A DNA stretch of 64,000 nt from CAWKDG01 sp963848355 (GTDB lineage: Bacteria; Actinomycetota; Acidimicrobiia; Acidimicrobiales; UBA8190), in the NCBI GenBank assembly GCA_963848355.1, contig CAWKDG010000006.1, positions 1 through 64,000 on the forward strand, written 5' to 3'. The number at the start of each line of letters is the position of its first letter. Positions within the stretch are counted from its first letter, which is position 1. The position numbers and the translations under genes were made by a program. Shown here piece after piece: positions 35,167 to 43,588 of this stretch. The notes beneath the pieces are model-generated. The model did not search any database. It worked only from the letters and a program-made list of their open reading frames with translations, and was not told where the DNA came from.

Positions 35167-36180
35167 GTGTTTCGAGGACAGCGGCGGGGCACGTCGTCGC
35201 CACGACGACAGTGGAGGCGGAGCATCCCCCTCATCGCGGTCGTTGTCGCTGCCGTCGGTCTCGGTGTCGGCGCCCCCACAGCGGCCACGGCCAGGGCCGC
35301 GTCGCACCGCGCACAACCCGAGGTGGCCGTCACCCATCCGGCCCTGAGCTCCCGAGCCCAGACCTCGTGCGTGCCGGAACCGGGAAAGACCTGTCCGGAG
35401 ACGAACCTGGCGTGGTCCGGCTACGTGGCCACCCCCGTCAGTCACGACTTCACCTCGGTCAGCGCCAGCTGGGTCGAGCCCTCGATCACCTGCGCGCCGC
35501 ATTCGGATGCCTGGACTCTGTTCTGGGTCGGACTCGACGGTTGGGAGCCCTCGGTGTCCCAGAGGACGGTCGAACAGGGCGGCACGTCGGCGCAATGCGT
35601 CGACGGCGTCCCTCGGTACCAAGCATGGTGGGAGATGTATCCGACCAACGACATCGCCACGGAGATTCCGATCGCCGTGGGCGACCACATCAGCACCAGC
35701 GTCGTGTTCTCCTCCATCGCTCAGACCTACACCGTGACGGTGGACGACTCCACCACCGGGCAGACCGTGGTCGTCGTCTGTTCGACGGACGGTGCCGCCA
35801 CGAACCCCAACACGTACATGATCACGATCGACGGCGTGCCCACCACGACGGAGCCCACGTCCTTCGTCACAGCGGAGGATCCGAACGCCGTCCTGTGCGC
35901 TCCCGTCGACCCCTGCCAGAATTCCTCGGCCGAATGGGTGGTCGAAGCCCCCGGCAACAGCAACGGTTCGCTGTACCCCCTGGCCCACTTCAAGTCCGTG
36001 GTCTTCACGCAGGCCACCGCCACCGATACGGCCGGTGACCGCGGTTCCATCAACGAATGGATCTGGCAACATACGGCCGTCGACCTGACGAACATGGCCG
36101 GGAAGTACATGGCCAGCGCCGACGCGCTCAGGAATGGTGGAACGAAGTTCCGGGACGTCAGAGATTCCGGGCAGAACTGA
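35167..36180 (+). CDS. Secreted G1-family (glutamic) endopeptidase
   Basis: About 337 residues. The first 45 residues after the GTG form a signal peptide (RRSIPLIAVVVAAVGLGV, AATARA). The mature part follows the eqolisin pattern: NLAWSGYVA, VSASWVEPSITC, WTLFWVGLDGW, VEQGGTSAQC (catalytic Gln region) and SSAEWVVEAP (catalytic Glu). These enzymes are acid-active proteases known first from fungi and also found in acidophilic bacteria. GGAGGGGG precedes the GTG at 35167; an upstream ATG at 35119 is less likely. Confidence 0.85.
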   Translation: MFRGQRRGTSSPRRQWRRSIPLIAVVVAAVGLGVGAPTAATARAASHRAQPEVAVTHPALSSRAQTSCVPEPGKTCPETNLAWSGYVATPVSHDFTSVSASWVEPSITCAPHSDAWTLFWVGLDGWEPSVSQRTVEQGGTSAQCVDGVPRYQAWWEMYPTNDIATEIPIAVGDHISTSVVFSSIAQTYTVTVDDSTTGQTVVVVCSTDGAATNPNTYMITIDGVPTTTEPTSFVTAEDPNAVLCAPVDPCQNSSAEWVVEAPGNSNGSLYPLAHFKSVVFTQATATDTAGDRGSINEWIWQHTAVDLTNMAGKYMASADALRNGGTKFRDVRDSGQN

Positions 36181-36189
36181 GCGGCGACG

Positions 36190-36960
36190 TCAGACGGATA
36201 TCGACGCCTCGCACTCGTCGATCAGCTTCCGGGGATGTCGCCCGTCGACGTACCCGATGAACGGTGGATGGATGTTGTAGCCCAGCAGCTCTTGCAGCCG
36301 CTCGGGCAGGCCGGCAGCCGCCGGCGGCGGCACCACGAGGACGTGGTTCTCGACCGGACGGAGCCAAGACACGGCGTAGTGAAGGACGACACCGAGACGG
36401 TCTGCGTCGCTGCGGTTCGCCCCACCCCCGTGCCAGACGCTCCCCGTATAGATCAGCGCCGTCGTGGTGGGAAGCTCCACGGTGACGGTCTCGGTGTCAG
36501 GCCCGGGGCGCTCGTCGGTCCAGCGATGGCTGCCGGGGACGATCCGGGTGGCCCCGTTGGCGGCGGTGAAGTCCTGGAGAGGCCACATCACGTTCACGAC
36601 GACTTCGGGGTGGGGGCGCGGCATCGGGTAGATGGCGTCGTCGGGATGCAGCGGTTGCGCCGTCTCCCCGGGTCCGATGGCGATACCCGTCGGTGCACTC
36701 AGCTGGTAGTGGCCGAGGACGCGGTCGAGAACGCCCAGGACGACGTCGTGGACAGCCAGGGCGTCGAGGGATCGCGTTTTTCCGAACAGCCCATAGACAC
36801 GGCGGGTGCGGTGGCCCTCGAAATCGTCGCGGCCGCGCGGGGTGTTCTCGACGATGGCCTCGAGTTCGGAGCGCGCCCAGGCCACCTGGTCGGGTTGGAT
36901 GGCTCCGGGGATGAGGGCATAGCCGTCGTCAGCCAGCTGGCTCACGACGTCCTCGACCAT
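36190..36960 (-). CDS. Phytanoyl-CoA dioxygenase (PhyH) family protein
   Basis: A 256-residue Fe(II)/2-oxoglutarate oxygenase. The iron ligands are visible as LHPDD (His and Asp) and VWHGGGANRS (His plus the Arg that binds oxoglutarate). The family hydroxylates lipids or small metabolites. The ATG at 36960 overlaps the previous stop (TGATG) with GGAGAGG before it, so it is co-translated with the hemerythrin gene. Confidence 0.88.
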   Translation of the reverse strand: MVEDVVSQLADDGYALIPGAIQPDQVAWARSELEAIVENTPRGRDDFEGHRTRRVYGLFGKTRSLDALAVHDVVLGVLDRVLGHYQLSAPTGIAIGPGETAQPLHPDDAIYPMPRPHPEVVVNVMWPLQDFTAANGATRIVPGSHRWTDERPGPDTETVTVELPTTTALIYTGSVWHGGGANRSDADRLGVVLHYAVSWLRPVENHVLVVPPPAAAGLPERLQELLGYNIHPPFIGYVDGRHPRKLIDECEASISV

Positions 36961-37625
36961 CACCTCTCCTTTCCGCTCTGGCGTACCTCGGTGATCATCG
37001 TCTTGAAGGCGGATTCACCCATCGTCTCCCACATGGTGCGGGCCGGCGGCGGCATGTGCTCGAGCATGGCGTCACACTGCGCCGGGGTGAAGTTCTCGCG
37101 GATGAGCCCGAGAATGAGCCACACCTTGTCCCCGGTGAAGTTGGCCATGCCGTGACCGGGGAGGGCACCCCATTCCTCCAGGGAGAGATGCTCGCCGGCG
37201 AGTGGGAGGATGCCGGCCTCCTCCTCATCGAGGTGCACGGCCAGGGCGTCGCCTAGGCCGGCCAGGGCGACGGCGGTGTCGACGCCACTCGCATCACCTC
37301 GGTCCGACCACGTCGAGAGCACGTCCTTCGTCTCGCGGAGCTGCGCCATGACGTCGGTGTGCTGCGTGGCCATACGCGTGACGAGCGCCCGGCTCTGCGG
37401 CGCCCGTTCCATGAGCAGAGGAAAGACCAGCATCTCCTCCCCCTCGTGGTGGACCTCCAGGAAGGCGAGGATATTGGCGTAGTAGTCGGCGATGAGGGCG
37501 CGCCGGACGTCGTCACCACGGGCGCTGGCGACGAACGCCGGGCCCGAGGCCAACGACGTACGGAAGACCTGGTGGACGGCGACCATGTCATTCGTGTCCG
37601 GTTGTGGGACACCGCTGTCGTTCAT
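36960..37625 (-). CDS. Hemerythrin HHE-domain protein
   Basis: A 221-residue helical protein with a di-iron hemerythrin pattern: HQVFR (about 18), HHEGEEMLVFP (about 59), QHTDV (about 88), HLDEEEAGILP (about 131). Actinobacterial members bind oxygen or NO. It shares a transcript with the iron/oxygen-dependent PhyH enzyme, which may be meaningful. Confidence 0.85.
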   Translation of the reverse strand: MNDSGVPQPDTNDMVAVHQVFRTSLASGPAFVASARGDDVRRALIADYYANILAFLEVHHEGEEMLVFPLLMERAPQSRALVTRMATQHTDVMAQLRETKDVLSTWSDRGDASGVDTAVALAGLGDALAVHLDEEEAGILPLAGEHLSLEEWGALPGHGMANFTGDKVWLILGLIRENFTPAQCDAMLEHMPPPARTMWETMGESAFKTMITEVRQSGKER

Positions 37626-37771
37626 CGTTCCTCCCGTTCCGGCGGCGGCAGATGACCTCCATTGTGGCCCCGAGATTGCTCCCGTGCTCTCGGGACCGGC
37701 GCCGGCAGTGCTCGGTCGTCCAGGACCTGATCTGGCGCCCGATAGATCGTCACCCGATATATGCTGGGCCG

Positions 37772-38149
37772 ATGGGCAAAGCCAGGCGCTCGACGACCCC
37801 GACAGAGGACGCAGGAATCCCGTCGGGGGGGCTCGGCACCTTCGGTCGCTATGCCGGCCCGGCCACCCTGATCCTGTCCAGCCTGGCCGAGGGGGAGAAG
37901 CACGGCTACGCCCTGACCAAGGACATCGAGACGTTCGCCGGCGTTCGCCTGGCGCCGGGCACGTTGTACGAAGCCCTGAGCCGCCTCGAGGGCCAGGGAC
38001 TCATCGAAGCATTGGCCAGTCAGGACCGACGGAGGCCCTACCGGCTGACGGCCATGGGGGCGACGGCTCTGCGGGCACACCTCGCCGCCCAGCGCCGGGT
38101 GGCGGACGTCGGACTGCGCCGCCTGTCCGGAAGCTGGGGCACGGCATGA
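37772..38149 (+). CDS. PadR-family transcription regulator
   Basis: A 125-residue PadR winged helix: LILSSLAEGEKHGYALTKDIE, LAPGTLYEALSRLEGQGLI, RRPYRLTAMG. The upstream region repeats CCCGATANAT twice, 15 bases apart (37738 and 37753), which could be its operator. It is fused in one operon with the membrane gene, stop and start overlapping. Confidence 0.88.
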   Translation: MGKARRSTTPTEDAGIPSGGLGTFGRYAGPATLILSSLAEGEKHGYALTKDIETFAGVRLAPGTLYEALSRLEGQGLIEALASQDRRRPYRLTAMGATALRAHLAAQRRVADVGLRRLSGSWGTA

Positions 38150-39148
38150 CCGTCCTCCCCGACGACATCGGACACCGTGCCGCCCGGCTGCTGCGCTGGT
38201 ATCCGAAGAGCTGGCGGGTCCGCTACGGCGACGAGTTCGCCGCGCTGTTGGCCGCTGATCTGGTGGAGCGACCGCATTCGTGGCGTCGGACGGTCGACGT
38301 GGCCCGGAGCGGAGGGGTGGCACGACTGACGAGCCTCGGTCTCACCTCCCATGCCCTCGAACCCTCCGATCAGGTCCGGGCCAGCCTGGCCTCTCTCGGG
38401 TGCGCCCTGGCGGTGTTCGTCACGCTCGGAGCGGCCATGTGGTCGCAGCTGACGATCGGTTGGCAGTGGGCCCGTCCCGATGCCATGGGGACGAGGGCGG
38501 CCATGGTGGTGATGTCCGGCGCCATGCTCCTCTTCGTCGTGTTGGCGTTGCTGGCCGCCGTCCCGGTGGCAACCGCTGTGCTCGGCCAGATCGTCCGACG
38601 GCGCAGGTACGGGCTCGTCCGCCCCGCCCTCGTGTTCCTCGTGTGCACGGCGCTCCTCGTCGTCGGGCGCCCGGCACTTCGGGAACGGGTGGCCCGGAAC
38701 GGGCGGTCATCCCTGGGCCCAGCAGGGTCTCGTCCCCGGCGGTGTCGCCGCTTTCCTGTGGGCGTCGACCCTCTCCATCTCATCGTACTGGGCCCACCCC
38801 GGCGCGCTGCTCGGCTTTCCTGCGTCCGAGGTGGCGTGGATGGTGGTCAGCCCCCTGGCCATGGTGGGCGCCGTCGCCGGGGCGACGACGACCGTCCGGC
38901 GGCTGGACGCGTCCCCGCGGCTCCTTCGCTATGAGGGGCGCCTCGGACGCGTCGCCGGCGTCGCCATGGGCGTGTTCCTCGTCGGCTCGTGCTGCTGGAT
39001 CGTCGACGGAGGAGCCGGGCCGCGCAATCTCTTCCACGCCGGCGCCATCGACGTGGTCGGGCTGGCCGTGATGGTGGCGGCCGCACTGGTGGCGTGCCAC
39101 GCCCTGGACCGGGCGCACGATGCCGGCCTGAACCGGTTGGCCCGCTGA
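38146..39148 (+). CDS. Membrane protein partner of PadR, one frameshift
   Basis: About 334 residues. It starts with ARLLRWYPKSWRVRYGDEFAALL, a signature of actinobacterial membrane proteins that always follow a PadR gene. Membrane segments follow at about 87-105, 120-145 and 160-178. Near 38680 the frame changes and continues GVAAFLWASTLSISSYW, VVSPLAMVGAVAG, GVAMGVFLVGSCCW and a last helix. Function unknown, possibly part of a stress-responsive membrane system. Confidence 0.65.
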
Positions 39149-39209
39149 GCAACGGCGTCCTCGGCGGGCACGGCTCAGTAGGGTTCGTCCGGCCGCCGAG
39201 GTTCGCCAC

Positions 39210-40223
39210 TCACGGCATCGGTGGACATTGAACCCCGGCCAGGCTCATCAGTGCGCAGAACGTGGACCGGGCCACCTTCCACGTCGAATCGACCACCAGG
39301 GCGTCACCGGTGCGTCGCTCGGGTGAGACACCCTCCAGCGAAACGGTGAACGACACGGCGGCGTGCGTCTCGTCGATGAACTCGATCCCATCGACGGCCA
39401 CGGCGTCGTCCTTGCGCCGGAGAGCGGCGTGGCGGACATGGGCTTCCTTCAGGCACGGACCGAGGAGCTCCCCGCCCTCGACGCTCGGGACCGTCCTCCT
39501 GTCGTCGCTGAGGACGAGAACGTGACCGAAGGCGGCGGTGATCTCCGTGCGCGCCGCGTCCTCGTCGTCGGGGACCCGGCCGGTGATGCCCACGGGCGGC
39601 GGAACCGTCACCCGCCTCGTCTTCGTCGTGGGAGGCGAACCGGGTGCTCAATTCCTCGACACAGCGCTCGCAGACGTAGGCGCCACCGCGCCCGGAGACG
39701 AGCTGACCGGATTCCGGAGGACGGCGCCCGCAGAAGGAGCATGCGACGGTGCTTCCGACCGACTGTGTGACTCGTGGCCCGGCGCTTGGTTCCCCGACAA
39801 GAGCCGGACCACCTGTTGGCGAACCGTAGCCAACTCCACGCCCGAGCCGATCAGCACCTGGGCGGCGACGCCCTCACCCTCGCGCACGAGGCCGAGCAGG
39901 ATGTGCTCGGTCCCGATGTAGGTGTGGCCCAGTTGGAGTGCCTCGCGCAAGGACAGCTCGAGAACCTTCTTGGCGCGGGGGGTGAACGGCGGCGCACCGG
40001 TTTCGGAGGTGGCCCCCGCACCGATCATTTCTTCCACTCTTCGTCGGACGTCCTCCAAGGAGATCCCGAGCTCTTCGAGGGCCTGGGCGGCCACACCCTC
40101 ACCCTCGTGGATCAGGCCGAGCAGAATGTGCTCGGTCCCGATGAACCCGTGGTGCAGGAGGCGCGCCTCCTCCTGGGCCAGGACGAGGACTCGACGGGCA
40201 CGATCGGTGAATCGCTCGAACAC
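39210..40223 (-). CDS. Clp_N repeat protein with ClpX-type zinc finger, frameshifted
   Basis: The intact first part (from GTG at 40223) has two ClpA/B/C N-domains: RFTDRARRVLVLAQEEARLL-GFIGTEH and FTPRAKKVLELSLREALQL-YIGTEHILLGLV. A frame change near 39735 reveals CSFCGRRPPESGQLV and YVCERCVEEL, a ClpX C4 zinc finger (C-x2-C, C-x2-C). After another change near 39630 a C-terminal domain of about 120 residues follows. No AAA+ ATPase domain exists. It may be a Clp adaptor that delivers substrates. Frameshift joining is inference. Confidence 0.7.
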
Positions 40224-40684
40224 GACCCCAGGATCCCACGTCGATGGCGGCCACCATGGCCGCTCGATCTCGGCCGCGAGGAATACCGACGGACGGTCCC
40301 CCGGTCCATCCCAGCCCCGGACTAGCGTCACCAGGGCGCTCACGGGCGTAAGGCCGGTCAGTGCCGACTACCCGTTATCACGATTGCCCTGCCACGAAGG
40401 CCGTTCTTTTGTGATCGCCCAGACGATCCGTGAGCGGGTACCTGCCGGTACGGGATGGGCTGTGACCATACCCCCGAGAGTGCCAAGGGGTCTTCTGCTC
40501 GGTCGCGGCCGGGCGTGCCATCGCGGTGACCCGCCAGTAGTGACGGCGGTCGCGCTGCGCTTACCCTGGAGTAGTAGTCACATTTGACGATGATGGGGGG
40601 TTACTCATGCCCTACGCTGTGACCACCACATCCGTCCGCGCACGTGCCTTTGCGGTCGCGGAGAACCGTAAGGGGGATATATAC
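40224..40684. other. Intergenic region upstream of secreted protein
   Basis: No supported gene. An in-frame upstream ATG at 40607 would add 26 residues to the next protein but has no ribosome site, so it is probably untranslated leader. The inverted pair GTACC/GGTAC occurs near 40438. No riboswitch could be identified. Confidence 0.4.
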
Positions 40685-41125
40685 ATGCTTCGTTCTCGTT
40701 TCGTCCGGGCCATGTTGGTGCCGGCCCTGGCCGTGCCCGCCTTGGGCCTCAGCTTGGCATTCGCCACACCGGCGTTCGCGGCAGCGACGACGTGCACAGG
40801 TCTGTCCGGACCTGACACCGGTCCGGTCGTCGTCACTGGCTGCAACGACCCCCACAACACGGGCGGCGGCGGTACGTTCGCCGGTCTCTCCTCGCCGGTG
40901 ACGATCAACTGGACCTCCGGTGGTGACAACACCTTCACCTTCTCGTACAAGATCGTGACGAAGAAGGTCAAGTGCCCCGCCGGCGACACCGAGGTCACGC
41001 TGACAGGCAAGATCACCGGCCACTCGGGAGTCGGCAGTTCGGTCAAGGGGAAGATCAAGGCCACCATCTGTATCGACTCCGATGGGAACCTCAGTCTCCT
41101 TCACGGTACGAAGTTCACGTTCTGA
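40685..41125 (+). CDS. Small secreted protein of unknown function
   Basis: A 146-residue exported protein with signal peptide MLRSRFVRAMLVPALAVP... and cleavage after AFA. The mature part is a Gly/Thr-rich beta protein with four cysteines (CTGLSG, GCNDP, KVKCPAG, TICID). AAGGGGG lies 8 bases before the ATG. A strong terminator follows the gene, which suggests abundant expression of a single-gene unit. Function unknown. Confidence 0.75.
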   Translation: MLRSRFVRAMLVPALAVPALGLSLAFATPAFAAATTCTGLSGPDTGPVVVTGCNDPHNTGGGGTFAGLSSPVTINWTSGGDNTFTFSYKIVTKKVKCPAGDTEVTLTGKITGHSGVGSSVKGKIKATICIDSDGNLSLLHGTKFTF

Positions 41126-41191
41126 GCCGAACTTCAGCCGGGCGGACGAACGCCTGACCCGGTCGCTTGACAAGAGACTCGTTGTAACCAG

Positions 41192-41224
41192 AAGACCCCG
41201 CCCTCACGAGGGCGGGGTCTTTTG
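41192..41224 (+). terminator. Rho-independent terminator
   Basis: AAGACCCCGCCCTC pairs with GAGGGCGGGGTCTT and is followed by T residues, about 65 bases after the secreted-protein stop. This is the clearest intrinsic terminator in the window. Confidence 0.9.
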
Positions 41225-41420
41225 CGTCACCCTCTCGACGTGTCAGGGGTGGGCGCCGAGTACACGACATCGGCTCCGACCACTATGACCTGCACCGGCA
41301 ATATCTCCTGCACGGGAACAGGCAAGGTGAGCGTCAGCCCGGCGTTCACCAACCAGCGCCTCGGCCATCATCTTCAAGCTCACCGACACCGCCAGCCAAT
41401 GCCAGCGGCTGAGGACCGGA
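41225..41420 (+). pseudogene. Possible remnant of a secreted-protein gene
   Basis: Frames with TTMTCTGNISCTGTGKVSVSP and, one base later, AIIFKLTDTASQCQ recall the Cys/Thr style of the upstream secreted protein, without a start codon. It could be a decayed paralog. Weak evidence. Confidence 0.3.
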
Positions 41421-41454
41421 TCCGGTCTCTCTCCCCGGTATCCGATAAACGTCC

Positions 41455-42642
41455 CTATCCCGCCGGGAAGTCCGTGACACTCTTGCCGTCGAGGTTGGCC
41501 ACCCACACATGGGTTCCGTCGAAGGCCATGGCGTAGGGAGCGTTGAGCCCGTAGGAGCCGCCCGACAACGTCTGCAACCAAGCACCGGTGGTGGCGTCGA
41601 ATTCGGTGACCGACGCGCTACCGTTGTCTGCCACCCAGACGTGGCTTCCATCGAACACCACGCCACCGGGTTCATCGAATCCGTAGGAGCCACCCGACAA
41701 CGTCTGCAGCCAAGCACCAGTGGTGGCGTCGATCTCGGTCACGGAGTCGGCGTCGTAGTTACCCACCCACAGGTCGGTTCCATCGAAAGCGATACCATCA
41801 GGATCGTCGAACCCGTAGGAACCGCCCGACAACGTCCGCACCCAGGCACCGGTGCTGGCGTCCAGCTCGGTGACTGACTTTCCGCCGTTGTTGGTCACCC
41901 AGACATGCGTTCCATCGAAGGCGACGCCACCGGGTTCATCGAAAGCATACGAGCCGCCCGACAACGTCTGCACCACGGCACCGGTGCCGGCGTCGATCTC
42001 GGTCACCGTATTGTTTCCGTAGTTGGCCACCCACAGGTGAGTTCCGTCGTAGGCGATAGCGTCGGGAGCGCTGAAGCCATGGGAGAGAGTCTGCATCCAG
42101 GCGCCGGTATTGGCGTTGATCTCGGTCACCGTATCGCCGGCGTTGCCCACCCAGATGTGACTACCATCGAAGGCCATGGCAAAGGGACCTTTGAACCGGT
42201 ACGGGCGCCCCGACAATGTCTGCACCCAGGCCCCAGTGGCAGCGTTCATCTCCGTTACCGAGTTGCCGGCGTAGTTGGCCACCCACATGTGCGTTCCATC
42301 GAACGCCACGGCATAGGGTTCATCGAATCCGTAGGGGCCGCCGCCGTAGGCTCCGCCATACCAGTTGAGGGTGGCCACCCGAGAGAGATCGCTCTGTTGG
42401 CCACTTTGATTCCAGTCAAGACTGGTATAGCCCTCTGGACAATGAGCGGTCACGGCATTATCGATGACCGTCAAATCGTGATTCGTGCCGCCACTCTCGT
42501 AGCAGCCGTGGATGACCCCACTGCTGTCAGGAATCGAGGCCCAGCCGATCCCCCCGACGGCGACGGCGGTGACCACGGCCGTTACCGCGGCTAAGACGAA
42601 GCGCGATCTGGCCAATACTCTTGCGGTCTTGATGGTGGACAT
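41455..42642 (-). CDS. Secreted seven-unit beta-propeller protein
   Basis: About 395 residues. The ATG at 42642 has AGGAGG upstream. A hydrophobic N-terminal segment (FVLAAVTAVVTAVAVGGIGW) acts as signal or anchor. From about residue 100 a unit of about 44 residues repeats seven times, each with AFDGTH-WVAN, then SVTE-D-TGA and V/LQTLSGGSYGF, as in NHL/YVTN-type propellers. The last unit ends early, which may let the ring close with the first strand. A surface or binding role is likely; no catalytic motif. Confidence 0.8.
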   Translation of the reverse strand: MSTIKTARVLARSRFVLAAVTAVVTAVAVGGIGWASIPDSSGVIHGCYESGGTNHDLTVIDNAVTAHCPEGYTSLDWNQSGQQSDLSRVATLNWYGGAYGGGPYGFDEPYAVAFDGTHMWVANYAGNSVTEMNAATGAWVQTLSGRPYRFKGPFAMAFDGSHIWVGNAGDTVTEINANTGAWMQTLSHGFSAPDAIAYDGTHLWVANYGNNTVTEIDAGTGAVVQTLSGGSYAFDEPGGVAFDGTHVWVTNNGGKSVTELDASTGAWVRTLSGGSYGFDDPDGIAFDGTDLWVGNYDADSVTEIDATTGAWLQTLSGGSYGFDEPGGVVFDGSHVWVADNGSASVTEFDATTGAWLQTLSGGSYGLNAPYAMAFDGTHVWVANLDGKSVTDFPAG

Positions 42643-42760
42643 CCTCCGGCCTCCTGAGGCCCGCGCGGAGCGAAGGTGTCGATCCACCAACCTGCCCCCC
42701 GCAGGTGGGGAATATTCTAGTCCCATCGGACCCGACGTTCCGACGACGCTGCGACCTCAG

Positions 42761-43567
42761 TCAGTCGTGCCCCGTCATCCGGCGCCGTAACTCGAGATAG
42801 ACGGCGGTGCCGACGATGGCCTCCAGCTCCGCACCCAGCGAATCGATCACCGGACGGTCGCCGACATAGGCCAACGGACCTTCGGTGCAGCACCACGCCA
42901 TTGTCTGGCCCTCTGTACCCCAGTCCCGGCGCGTCCAGCGGCGCACCGTCGCCACCTCGGAATCATCGTCACCTTCTTCCCAGTCCACCCTTATAGGCAG
43001 CTGCCAGCACACCGACGGCTTCCATTCCCTAGGCGGCTCCCCCGCTTCGACGGCGGCCAGGTGGAGCGCGCACCCGGCACCCCCGGTAAAGCCAGGCCGG
43101 TTCAAGAAGATGCATGCTCCATCGACAACGCGGGTGTGGGTGCGGGTGCCGTCGCCGAAGATGCCACCCTGGCGTGCCTCCTCGTGGCGCTCGAACAGGG
43201 CAGGGGCCAAAGTGGCCGCCAGAGCGGCGATCATGCGGGCTTCGTCCTCATCGCCCAAATCAGCACCGATGGAACAGCATCCGAGGCCGAGGTGCTCCGC
43301 CGGCTCGGGACCGATGCCCTGGCAGCCGCGTCCCCAGAGGCAGACCCACGTCGAGGACAGGAAATCACGGTCAAAACGCCAGCGAGTGCCACCACCGTTG
43401 ATTTCTTCCATGTCCTCATCCACGAAGCAATGTCCTTCCGTCCCCCCGCTACGAACCCGCTCACACGTCAACACTTTGGTCGTTATCCTACGGATTTCTT
43501 CCTCGCCCAAACAAACAGATGTCGGGTGCACGGTCATCGCTTCGTATCGCTCCATTCGGGTCAACAC
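42761..43567 (-). CDS. Cysteine-cluster protein (YkgJ/DUF3109-like)
   Basis: A 268-residue protein with a metal-binding cysteine pattern: CLWGRGCQGIG, LGLGCCSIGADLGDEDE, GACIFLNRPGFTGGAGCALH. This fits zinc/iron-chelating YkgJ-type proteins with CxxC and CC pairs. Function of the family is unclear. Divergent from the acyltransferase. Confidence 0.6.
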   Translation of the reverse strand: MLTRMERYEAMTVHPTSVCLGEEEIRRITTKVLTCERVRSGGTEGHCFVDEDMEEINGGGTRWRFDRDFLSSTWVCLWGRGCQGIGPEPAEHLGLGCCSIGADLGDEDEARMIAALAATLAPALFERHEEARQGGIFGDGTRTHTRVVDGACIFLNRPGFTGGAGCALHLAAVEAGEPPREWKPSVCWQLPIRVDWEEGDDDSEVATVRRWTRRDWGTEGQTMAWCCTEGPLAYVGDRPVIDSLGAELEAIVGTAVYLELRRRMTGHD

Positions 43568-43588
43568 TCCTCACGTCGTCGTCCCGAA

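Noticed and set aside
40224..40684. Riboswitch upstream of the secreted protein
   Set aside because: I could not match a conserved core of any known riboswitch; only a small inverted pair is visible.
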